A stretch of 10,672 nucleotides of DNA from an uncultured Porphyromonadaceae bacterium (GTDB lineage Bacteria; Bacteroidota; Bacteroidia; Bacteroidales; Muribaculaceae), in the NCBI GenBank assembly GCA_902494595.1, contig CABUTY010000018.1, positions 1-10,672 on the forward strand, in the 5' to 3' direction. The position numbers and the translations under genes are program-made. The notes beneath the pieces were generated by a model that saw only the letters and a program-made list of their open reading frames with translations, did not search any database and was not told the origin of the DNA. This document shows, piece after piece, positions 1 to 6,354 of this stretch (its first letter is position 1; each line of letters opens with the position of its first letter).

Positions 1-655
1 CAGGTAATGATATTTCCTCTATGCCGCAGGATTCAAATGCACCTCCCCAGATTGTTTGTATAGTTGATGGTAATTTCGGTGCTGTCCGGAGTGAATAGCA
101 GTTATAGAACAGACCACCGTCAACACAATCCACACCTTCCGGAATTTCAAGCTCGCAGTCCAGATACCAGTCATTTTTGAATGCCCTTATCTCAATTTGC
201 CTTACACTTTGGGGAATGTTCACAGTCCTCAGCTCCATATAGCCGAGCGACTCTTTACCGATTCTGACAATGCCTTCAGGCAGCAAGATGTTGCGAATTT
301 TCAGAAGAGCTGTTTCCTCCCCCCTCTTCTGCTCGCGCCATAGGGCACTGTCGGGGACCTCGTTGTTCTTTAGCGCGGCCTGCCGGAGATCGAGCATCTC
401 GAGACCGCTGCCCGAGTCGGGTACAAAATCCCTCACGGCCCTGAAGTCGGAGACGTCCATGGGACCCGCTATGGCCAGAGTGTCGCATTCCATAACGCCG
501 CTCTCCTTCAGCCTGCCGGACACCTGCCCATAGTCCGCTGTCTCTATTTTCAGAGTACTCTGCCTTGTCGCGTTCACCGTAAAAGCCGGATCCGACATTT
601 CCATGCCAAGCGACAGCGACACCGCTGCCATGGCATATATTATCCCTTTTTTCAT
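1..655 (-). CDS. BspA-like leucine-rich-repeat protein, copy A (3' part cut off by the window edge)
   Basis: A minus-strand frame opens at the ATG at 653-655 and stays open to the left edge, giving about 218 residues with no stop. The start MKKGIIYAMAAVSLSLG is a signal peptide without a lipobox, so a secreted or surface protein is inferred. Residues of roughly 30-105 form the N-terminal region also seen in copy B, ending in a leucine-rich strand (GLEMLDLRQA). After that come LRR_5-type repeats with hallmarks such as LPEGIVRIG, LRTVNIPQSVRQIE and LPSTIQTIWGGAFESCGIE. It is a close paralog of the complete gene at 3533-4876, differing near the start by two extra codons. It begins 23 bases after the protease stop codon, so it is probably the third gene of one operon. 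BspA-like proteins are known for surface adhesion, but the ligand here cannot be read from sequence. Another frame over 276-692 is open by chance and is not the gene. Confidence 0.88.
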   Translation of the reverse strand, partial: MKKGIIYAMAAVSLSLGMEMSDPAFTVNATRQSTLKIETADYGQVSGRLKESGVMECDTLAIAGPMDVSDFRAVRDFVPDSGSGLEMLDLRQAALKNNEVPDSALWREQKRGEETALLKIRNILLPEGIVRIGKESLGYMELRTVNIPQSVRQIEIRAFKNDWYLDCELEIPEGVDCVDGGLFYNCYSLRTAPKLPSTIQTIWGGAFESCGIEEISLP

Positions 656-678
656 ACTTTACATCTTTATGGAGATTC

Positions 679-3423
679 CTATTTCTTTTCAAACTTCATG
701 GACTGCACTTCACGTCCATCAACAAAGGCCGATATGGCGAAAATGTCGGCGCGCCATGTTGACAAGTCTATTTCAAGGGTACGCTCTTTCGGCCTGATCT
801 TATGGTTGTACACCATGGTTCCGGATGCAGATGATACCACGGCAACGGTACAACCGTCGGGCAAGTCGTCCGACAGTCTGACAACAAGCCTGTTGCTGTC
901 ACGTTCCACCGACAGGATGATTTTAGCTCTTTCCACAGTATACCCTCCGGTCGCTAATCCACCATCTTCGTCGAGGGCATATATCCTGTAACGCCGGTCT
1001 TCCCCAATGCTCCGCCTTACAATGACACTGTCTCCGTTGCCGATTGTCTTGCCTGACGGGTCCTCCCATCTTGCAGCAGCATCTTCTTCCGTCTCTGCTG
1101 CAAGTACAATCTCTCCTCCCGGCAAAGGATCGGGTTCTACAGGTAGCGCGATTCCCTTATCAATGGGGAGCTGCACTTTATAAGTGAAGCCTCCGACAAT
1201 CTCACCCGTATCCGACATCTTCTGTATCAGGTCGAGAGTGCATGATGACGGTAATGCAGGGGCACTCCGGAATTTGAATTTCAATCCCAAGTCGCCGAGT
1301 CTGCCCGGTTCGAGACAGAGTACATGAATCGAACCGCTTTCTGTGGGGTATTCAAAAAATCCGGTGTTGTCAAGATATATAGAGCTATCAGGGAATTCTT
1401 CCGTTGACGCCCCATCAATATGGCAGGCCTCATCATCAAGTATCACATCAACGTCTCCGTAAATGTAAAACGGACACTCCTCGTCCTGTTTCTGCTTAAG
1501 TTCAAGGGTATAGCGTGTATCAAACGGCCTGACATTCCTGACGTAAGCGTTCAGTTCATAGTTCAGCTCATCGCGGGATACAAGTCTCACCGATTTCATG
1601 GCCGTCTTGTTGGATAGTCTTATATCATAGCCGCTGAATGACGGTCTGGCATAAACGTAACCTGAATCGACAATCTCGGCCAGCAGGCTGAAATCTCCGA
1701 TGTCTGACAGGTCCACATCCGTGTCAGCCGGCATAGACCATTCAAAAGCCACGTCACGGTATTCACCTGAGGGTATTGCAGGGACCGGGACGGAAGCCAC
1801 CAGGCCTCCTGTTGGATTTCCGCCTGCATTCTTTTCGTTACCTGCCCATACCTCAGGACGGTAGCCGGTAGAAGCATATGCCCAATGGACGCGAACTGAT
1901 TTGTCGTTGCCCGTGTAATCATCTTTGCCTCGGTTATGGATGCGTACATATACTGTATTTGTCGGATGGCTTTCAGAGAATACCGGATTCTGATGTTCCC
2001 CGATTCCGTCAGGCAGGTTTCTGACCCAGATGGAAGGACTTGTCCAGAAAACATCGCATGTGGTATTGGGCGTCTTGCCGGTATCTTCGGGATTGTCCTT
2101 GATGTATAGGTCCACGCCGGGCGGTATGTGGTCGAAAGCCAGCTCCTCTCCTAATGATGCCGGTGTGGAGCGATATTGAGGATGCTCGACTGTCTCGTCC
2201 TTTCTCTTGGCATAAGCGAAAGCCTCATCCATCGTTATGCGTCCGTTTCCGTCGGCATCGGCATCCGCCGTATTGCCGTACGGGTCGGACCCGTTTATCG
2301 CGGAAGTCCAGTAATAGACAAACGCATCATACGGAGGAGAGTGCTGTTTAAATGCTTTCGAAGTTTCATGAGCCGCCGATGCTGTTGCGATTACACACCC
2401 TTTCTTAGAGAGGGGCTCCACGAAACCTCCGGAATAACACTGACCCATGACGACATTCACATTTATGGCATTATCGCAGAAAGGCTCCAGAAGTTCTGCC
2501 AGCTCAAAGGGATCCATCCATTCGTGACGTTCAAGGTCATTCTTGCCATCCAGATTCCAGAGACATATAACAGACTTGATGCTGTCATCGTCGTTAGGTA
2601 TGGGGATACTCGGGTCGAGCAGCTTGTCTCCTTTTGCTTGGGTACCGTGATCCATCACGTATAGGAAGAGATGGTCGCCGGGTCGCATCACGAATGCAAG
2701 GTGTCCGAAGGTGTTGACTATGTTCTCCTTTGTTGCGGCGAGCTCTATGTCGTCGGAGCCGTCGCCGTCAAGGTCAAGGTCCTGTGAGCGGTATGAACCT
2801 CCGATTGATTTCATGTCGTCGGCAGGGTCGTTTCCGTCAGACATTATGGGGATTACATGCTCTCGCGGGACACCGTACCTGTTTACAAGAGTCTGGTATA
2901 TGAACGAGCAGTCGTTCCAGTACCGCTCATAATTAGAGAACGGATTCCCTCCGCCGCTGAGGATGACGGCATAAGTCCTCTCGGCGCAGCTAAGCTGCGC
3001 TTCTGCCTCGCCTGCGTCTGATGGAATCGATTTGCGGCGTATCCTCGGTTTTATGGATGCCATGGCGCCGTAGCGATCCTTTACCAGAAGATCTTCATAA
3101 CGGCCGCAGGGAGGGAAGTCATATTTAGCCCTTTGAGCTGTGTATTCCCCTGTGTCCGAATCGTTGGTACATTTGGGCACTTTGAGCAGATAACATGGGT
3201 GTGCCCATCCCGCCAGAGGCTCGGCATCTATGAAGATTGTCCACATGTCGTCATTGCCGTCATGCAGCCGGTAATAATCGACATCCTGACCCTCGAACTG
3301 AAGCCGGGCTATGGCGAGCGCATCTTCCAGGGTATTGACATGCAGTTCTTCCGAAGCCGTGCCCGAAACAGCTGCAAGGGCAATCACTACGGTTGGCAAT
3401 AATAGTCTTGGATTCATGGGCAT
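679..3423 (-). CDS. Secreted C13-family (caspase/legumain-like, clan CD) cysteine peptidase with EF-hand loop and T9SS-like C-terminal tail
   Basis: About 914 residues from the ATG at 3421-3423. A TTG at 3435 would add four residues and an ATG at 3417 would remove two; neither has a clear ribosome binding site, and all give a signal peptide (MNPRLLLPTVVIALAAVSG). Residues of about 150-430 form the protease domain. The strand YAVILSGG is followed by the catalytic His in YVMDHGTQ (about H259) and the catalytic Cys in VVMGQCYSGGF (about C329), the clan CD arrangement. A textbook EF-hand loop, DADGNGRITMDE, lies at about 389-400. A second acidic stretch, DLDLDGDGSDD, lies at about 216-226. Residues 450-600 look like beta-sandwich (CARDB-like) modules (VYVRIHNRGKDDYTGND). 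The end (SGTMVYN, LEIDLSTW, VDGREVQSMKFEKK) resembles a type A sorting domain of type IX secretion. Substrate and role are unknown. Cell-surface or extracellular action is inferred. Confidence 0.88.
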   Translation of the reverse strand: MPMNPRLLLPTVVIALAAVSGTASEELHVNTLEDALAIARLQFEGQDVDYYRLHDGNDDMWTIFIDAEPLAGWAHPCYLLKVPKCTNDSDTGEYTAQRAKYDFPPCGRYEDLLVKDRYGAMASIKPRIRRKSIPSDAGEAEAQLSCAERTYAVILSGGGNPFSNYERYWNDCSFIYQTLVNRYGVPREHVIPIMSDGNDPADDMKSIGGSYRSQDLDLDGDGSDDIELAATKENIVNTFGHLAFVMRPGDHLFLYVMDHGTQAKGDKLLDPSIPIPNDDDSIKSVICLWNLDGKNDLERHEWMDPFELAELLEPFCDNAINVNVVMGQCYSGGFVEPLSKKGCVIATASAAHETSKAFKQHSPPYDAFVYYWTSAINGSDPYGNTADADADGNGRITMDEAFAYAKRKDETVEHPQYRSTPASLGEELAFDHIPPGVDLYIKDNPEDTGKTPNTTCDVFWTSPSIWVRNLPDGIGEHQNPVFSESHPTNTVYVRIHNRGKDDYTGNDKSVRVHWAYASTGYRPEVWAGNEKNAGGNPTGGLVASVPVPAIPSGEYRDVAFEWSMPADTDVDLSDIGDFSLLAEIVDSGYVYARPSFSGYDIRLSNKTAMKSVRLVSRDELNYELNAYVRNVRPFDTRYTLELKQKQDEECPFYIYGDVDVILDDEACHIDGASTEEFPDSSIYLDNTGFFEYPTESGSIHVLCLEPGRLGDLGLKFKFRSAPALPSSCTLDLIQKMSDTGEIVGGFTYKVQLPIDKGIALPVEPDPLPGGEIVLAAETEEDAAARWEDPSGKTIGNGDSVIVRRSIGEDRRYRIYALDEDGGLATGGYTVERAKIILSVERDSNRLVVRLSDDLPDGCTVAVVSSASGTMVYNHKIRPKERTLEIDLSTWRADIFAISAFVDGREVQSMKFEKK

Positions 3424-3532
3424 AAGGTATTTCAAGGTTTGTACAAGAAATTAATCCTGACGAGGGAAGCGTCGGAGGCGTCAGAGAATAAGACCGAAAC
3501 AGCCACTTGGCAACGGTGGCTTCCGGATGTTG
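3424..3532. other. Intergenic gap between LRR copy B and the protease gene
   Basis: About 100 bases between the copy B stop and the protease start. I see no Bacteroidetes-type promoter (no CAAAnnTA on the plus strand with a second CAAA about 20 bases to its right). The only structure is a weak hairpin, AGCCAC-N9-GTGGCT at 3501-3521, without a following T tract. This fits read-through from copy B into the protease gene, possibly with some attenuation. Confidence 0.5.
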
Positions 3533-4876
3533 TCAGAGTTTGATTTTCCTGCCGTTTCGGATATAGATCTGTCCGGGCTCGGGAATCTTTACTTCTCTGC
3601 CGTCGAGGTCGTAAAGTCTGCCGTCATCGGGCATTTCGTCCCGGAGGCAAGGCTTCAGACCGGCTTCGGGGAATTCCTTGACTTCCTCGATTGTGGCGAA
3701 ATCCTTCCAGCCGTTGGCCACGGCATATGCGTTTCTTGTACCGGTCGGCACATATAGAGCAGCCTTGTACACATTGGTACAGAGAGGTCCCTGGTCATAG
3801 TTGAACCTTGGTGGCGTCTGTGCCTTGCAGTATACCGTCAGTAGACGGGGACATCCTGCGAAAGGCCCCATGGATGTTAGGGTCGACGGAAGAGTGACAG
3901 TCTCGAGAAGCTTTGACGAGAAAGTCCACATATTCAGGGTTTCCAGACCTTCGCCGAATTCAATGACTTCAAGACTGTCGCAGAATGTAAACGCACCAGG
4001 CATGATTTCCCTGCAATTCTGTGGAAGCCGTAATATCCTGAGTTTACGGCATTCTGTAGCAAAATGGAAAGGAATATATTCAATAGACGCGGCCTTCATG
4101 TCAAGTACCTCAAGGTTGGGACAGCCCAAAAATGCACCATCTCCAACATCGTTGCATGTAAAAGGGAATACTATATGTTTTACCGCACTCTTAAAAAAAG
4201 CATCCTCATCTATCTTCTTTAGTCCCTCAGGTAATGATATTTGCTCTATGCCGCAGGATTCAAATGCACCTCCCCAGATTGTTTGTATAGTTGATGGTAA
4301 TTTCGGAGCGGTCCGGAGAGAGTAGCAACGATAGAACAGTGCACCGGCAACACAATCCACACCTTCAGGAATTTCAATTTCGCAGTCCAGATACCAGTCT
4401 TCCTCGAATGCCGCGAACTCAATCTGTCTTACACTTTGGGGAATGTTCACAGTCCTCAGCTCCATATCGCTAAGCGACTTTTTTCCGATTCTGACAATGC
4501 CCTCGGGCAGCAGGATGTTCCGTATTTTCAGGAGCACCGGTTCTCTGGGCACCTTCTGTTCCCGCCATAATGCGCTGTCGGGCACCTCGTTGTCCTTGAG
4601 TACTGCCTGTCGGAGGTCGAGCATCTCGAGGCCGTTGCCGGAGTCGGGCACATAGTCCCGTACCGCCCTGAAGTCGGAGATGTCCATCGGACCCGCTATG
4701 GAAAGAGTGTCGCATTCACTGACGCCGCTCTCCTTCAGCCTGCCGGACACCTGTCCATAGTCCGTTGTCTCTATTTTCAGAGTACTCTGTCTTGTCGCGT
4801 TCACCGTAAAAGCCGGCCCCGACATCGCCATGCCCAGCGACACCGCTGCCATGACATATAATATTCCTTTTTTCAT
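3533..4876 (-). CDS. BspA-like leucine-rich-repeat protein, copy B (complete)
   Basis: 447 residues. The signal peptide is MKKGILYVMAAVSLGMAMSG, with no lipobox cysteine. Residues 30-110 are an N-terminal region shared with copy A (CDTLSIAGPMDISDF, GLEMLDLRQAVLKDNEVPDS). Residues of about 115-350 carry LRR_5/BspA-type repeats, each pairing a strand such as LPEGLKKIDEDAF with a CxxLE-type turn such as GCPNLEVLDMK or FCDSLEVIEFGEG. Residues 350-400 are the usual closing module of such proteins (CKAQTPPRF, ALYVPTGTRNAYAVANGWKDF). The last 30 residues (RLYDLDGREVKIPEPG, IYIRNGRKIKL) match a tail often seen on Bacteroidales exported proteins; whether it is a sorting signal is not certain. A strong Bacteroidetes promoter lies about 70-100 bases upstream, so this is the first gene of the LRR-protease-LRR unit. 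The ATG is preceded by GTAAGGT, too close to be a proper Shine-Dalgarno site, which is common in this phylum. An adhesin or host-interaction role is inferred from the family only. Confidence 0.9.
   Translation of the reverse strand: MKKGILYVMAAVSLGMAMSGPAFTVNATRQSTLKIETTDYGQVSGRLKESGVSECDTLSIAGPMDISDFRAVRDYVPDSGNGLEMLDLRQAVLKDNEVPDSALWREQKVPREPVLLKIRNILLPEGIVRIGKKSLSDMELRTVNIPQSVRQIEFAAFEEDWYLDCEIEIPEGVDCVAGALFYRCYSLRTAPKLPSTIQTIWGGAFESCGIEQISLPEGLKKIDEDAFFKSAVKHIVFPFTCNDVGDGAFLGCPNLEVLDMKAASIEYIPFHFATECRKLRILRLPQNCREIMPGAFTFCDSLEVIEFGEGLETLNMWTFSSKLLETVTLPSTLTSMGPFAGCPRLLTVYCKAQTPPRFNYDQGPLCTNVYKAALYVPTGTRNAYAVANGWKDFATIEEVKEFPEAGLKPCLRDEMPDDGRLYDLDGREVKIPEPGQIYIRNGRKIKL
4228..4876 (-). repeat. 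Direct-repeat copy of 1-655 (5' part of the LRR genes)
   Basis: Bases 4228-4876 align with 1-655 in the same orientation, with one visible 6-base length difference near the gene start. By eye the first 300 aligned bases differ at about 34 places. The divergence is very uneven: 1 mismatch in 1-79 and none over the roughly 40 bases up to 240, but a cluster around 300-350. Weaker similarity extends about 18 bases upstream of both ATGs (ATAAAGATGTAAAGT versus ATAAAGGCGTAAGGT). The partner copy continues past the left edge, so the repeat may be longer. Confidence 0.9.
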
Positions 4877-4943
4877 ACCTTACGCCTTTATTAACAGAAG
4901 TTAGGAGAAACAAATTCAATATTTGCAGTTAGCTTGAACGCAA

Positions 4944-4975
4944 CAAAGATAAAGATTTTAATTTATTTATGCAAA
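4944..4975 (-). promoter_or_regulatory. Bacteroidetes-type (sigma-ABfr) promoter for the LRR-protease-LRR unit
   Basis: Read on the minus strand, TTTG (4972-4975) is followed by exactly 20 bases and then TATCTTTG (4944-4951). This matches the Bacteroides consensus TTTG, 19-21 bases, TAnnTTTG at every fixed position. The surroundings are AT-rich, unlike the GC-richer coding DNA. Transcription would start near 4935-4938, leaving a 5' leader of about 60 bases before the ATG at 4876. No comparable match was found in front of the protease gene or of LRR copy A. Confidence 0.8.
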
Positions 4976-5007
4976 TGATTCTAAATTATATTGAAATTGT
5001 GTTTAAC

Positions 5008-5220
5008 TTATTTTGAATTATTTAATGTTGAATATCTGCCGTTTCTGAGGCCTACCTGTAAATTAGTGTAGCTGAAGTTCTGTGAGTCATCGGTGTAGTT
5101 CCGGTTAAGTTCTGTGATTCCCAAAACGCGGACGAAGGTGGGAGAAGCTAAATTGTAAATGCACCGCAAAAAAGGATTGAGCCATTTTAGGTTCTTCCGA
5201 GTAGAGAACGGCGAACTCAT
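5008..5220 (-). other. Doubtful 70-codon ORF, probably part of an intergenic element rather than a gene
   Basis: The reading frame starts MSSPFSTRKNLKWLNPF and continues through GITELNRNYTDDSQNFSYTN. It has no signal peptide, membrane segment or domain that I recognise, and no ribosome binding site or promoter near its start. It contains an internal DNA direct repeat and sits alone between two transcription units. From memory, unverified, similar peptide strings turn up repeatedly in intergenic DNA of Bacteroidales genomes, which would make this a dispersed repeat or transposon remnant called as a gene. A real small protein cannot be excluded. Confidence 0.3.
5075..5120. repeat. Short direct repeat pair, AAGTTCTGTGAkTC
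   Basis: AAGTTCTGTGAGTC at 5075-5088 recurs as AAGTTCTGTGATTC at 5107-5120 (13 of 14 bases), spaced 18 bases apart. It lies inside the doubtful small ORF and may be part of a dispersed intergenic element. Confidence 0.5.
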
Positions 5221-5237
5221 AGAGACAGCATTTTAAG

Positions 5238-5276
5238 GAACGCGCTCTAAAAGAGGCAGAAATGCGAGAAGCGTTC
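5238..5276 (-). terminator. Weak inverted repeat at the 3' end of the DAHP synthase gene
   Basis: GAACGC (5238-5243) and GCGTTC (5271-5276) can pair across 27 bases. A small inner hairpin, CTCT-AAA-AGAG, lies at 5245-5255. The outer arm overlaps the stop codon at 5275-5277. On the minus strand the repeat is followed by CTTAAAA, not a T run, so an intrinsic terminator is only a possibility. It is the sole candidate for ending the bio-DAHP synthase transcript. Confidence 0.25.
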
Positions 5277-6354
5277 ACAGCTGGCGTCTCACGGATTCTT
5301 CGTGGATGATGGAGAAGATGTTGCGTATGAAAGAGGGGTCGAGGCCGAGGGCTTTACCTTCGTCGGCGATGCGGTCCATGAGCTCACGGTAACGACGGGG
5401 CTGTACCACTGTTATACCGTTGTTACGCTTTATTTCGCCGATTTTGTCGCACAGCCGAAGTCTGTGGCTCAGCGTCTCTATCAGCTCCCTGTCGGCGGAA
5501 TCAATCTGAGTACGGAGATCGGCGAGTTCCGCGCCGGCATCTGTTTTATCCGCCTTCCGGCATAAACAGGCTATGACCTGCGACAGCATATCAGGAGTGA
5601 TCTGCTGTGCCGCATCGCTGAGGGCCCTGTCGGGTTCATCGTGCACTTCTATCATAAGGCCGTCGAAACCTATCTCGATAGCCTCACGGCTCAGAGGAAG
5701 AATCAGGTCACGGTTGCCGCCGATATGGCTCGGGTCGCAGATAAGAGGCAACGCCGGGATGCGCCTGTGAAGCTCTATCGGTATACGCCACATCGGCGCA
5801 TTGCGGTACCGCGTCTCGCCATAGGCGCCAAAACCACGGTGAACGGCTCCCAGACGGCGTATTCCGCTGAGCCATATCCTTTCCAGTGCACCTATCCACA
5901 GCTCTATGTCGGGATTTACAGGGTTTTTCACCAATACGGTGAGACGTCGGCGCACATCGGTCGGATAGCGCGACAAGGCATCGGCTATGGCCTGCACGGC
6001 AAAAGGATTCACCACCGTACGCGCACCTATCCATATTCCGTCGATGCCGGCGGCAATGGCGGCGGCGAGGTGGGCGGGAGTTGCCACCTCCGTGATTGTT
6101 TTCATACCATGACGCTGTCCGGAGCGTGAAATCCAGGCGACGGCCTCGGCACCGTAACCCTCGAAACTTCCAGGCTTGGTGCGCGGTTTCCATGCACCCG
6201 CACGAAAGTATCTTATGCCCTCTTCGGAGAGCTGTCGCGCTATCCTGTCGACCTGAGCCGCCGACTCGGCACTGCATGGTCCCGCTATCACCAGACCTTC
6301 CGACGGGTTGGTGTCGTTGCCGAACAATGGCTCGAGATTTGTGATTACCGACAT
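5275..6354 (-). CDS. Bifunctional 3-deoxy-7-phosphoheptulonate (DAHP) synthase / chorismate mutase
   Basis: 359 residues from the ATG at 6352-6354, chosen because AGGAAAC directly precedes it and a frame start at 6375 would overlap the upstream gene further. The N-terminal part (about 1-265) condenses phosphoenolpyruvate with erythrose 4-phosphate, the first step of the shikimate pathway. It belongs to the type Ibeta/KDO8P-synthase-like family. Signs are GPCSAES (C27), WKPRTKPGSFEG, VKNPVNPDIELW, CDPSHIGG (H210), MIEVH (E236) and ALSDAAQ (D247); the Cys, His, Glu and Asp are the expected metal ligands. Residues of about 275-359 are an AroQ-type chorismate mutase (LADLRTQIDSADRELIETLS, DKIGEIKR, RRYRELMDRI, IIHEESVRRQL), which converts chorismate to prephenate. 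This fusion is common in Bacteroidetes, where the mutase part can mediate feedback control. Its start overlaps the end of bioG-bioC by 10 bases, so it is probably translated from the biotin mRNA. No other aromatic amino acid gene is in the window. Confidence 0.93.
   Translation of the reverse strand: MSVITNLEPLFGNDTNPSEGLVIAGPCSAESAAQVDRIARQLSEEGIRYFRAGAWKPRTKPGSFEGYGAEAVAWISRSGQRHGMKTITEVATPAHLAAAIAAGIDGIWIGARTVVNPFAVQAIADALSRYPTDVRRRLTVLVKNPVNPDIELWIGALERIWLSGIRRLGAVHRGFGAYGETRYRNAPMWRIPIELHRRIPALPLICDPSHIGGNRDLILPLSREAIEIGFDGLMIEVHDEPDRALSDAAQQITPDMLSQVIACLCRKADKTDAGAELADLRTQIDSADRELIETLSHRLRLCDKIGEIKRNNGITVVQPRRYRELMDRIADEGKALGLDPSFIRNIFSIIHEESVRRQL

Larger units (their letters stand above)
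4877..5274. other. Intergenic region of about 400 bases between the DAHP synthase gene and LRR copy B
   Basis: The left third (4877-5035) is strongly AT-rich and holds the promoter for the LRR-protease-LRR unit. The right part (5036-5240) has higher GC and holds a doubtful 70-codon ORF and a short direct repeat. The far right (5238-5276) has a weak inverted repeat at the end of the DAHP synthase gene. I see no tRNA, no CRISPR repeats and no convincing protein gene here. Confidence 0.7.

Noticed and set aside
276..692. A 138-codon minus-strand ORF over the start of LRR copy A, and matching frames at 4470-4919 over copy B
   Set aside because: These are the same out-of-frame reading of both paralogs. 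They look conserved only because the underlying LRR genes are duplicated; the in-frame reading gives the signal peptide and LRRs.
1620..2054. A 144-codon minus-strand ORF inside the protease gene
   Set aside because: It is an alternative frame of the same strand inside an uninterrupted gene of over 900 codons, with no features of its own.
3033..3423. Lipoprotein signal on the protease or the LRR proteins
   Set aside because: No cysteine stands at the end of the hydrophobic segment in any of the three proteins, so signal peptidase I type secretion fits better.
3501..3521. Hairpin AGCCAC-N9-GTGGCT after LRR copy B as a terminator
   Set aside because: The 6-bp stem has a 9-base loop and no following T run on the minus strand. 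It is too weak to call, and the operon layout argues for read-through.
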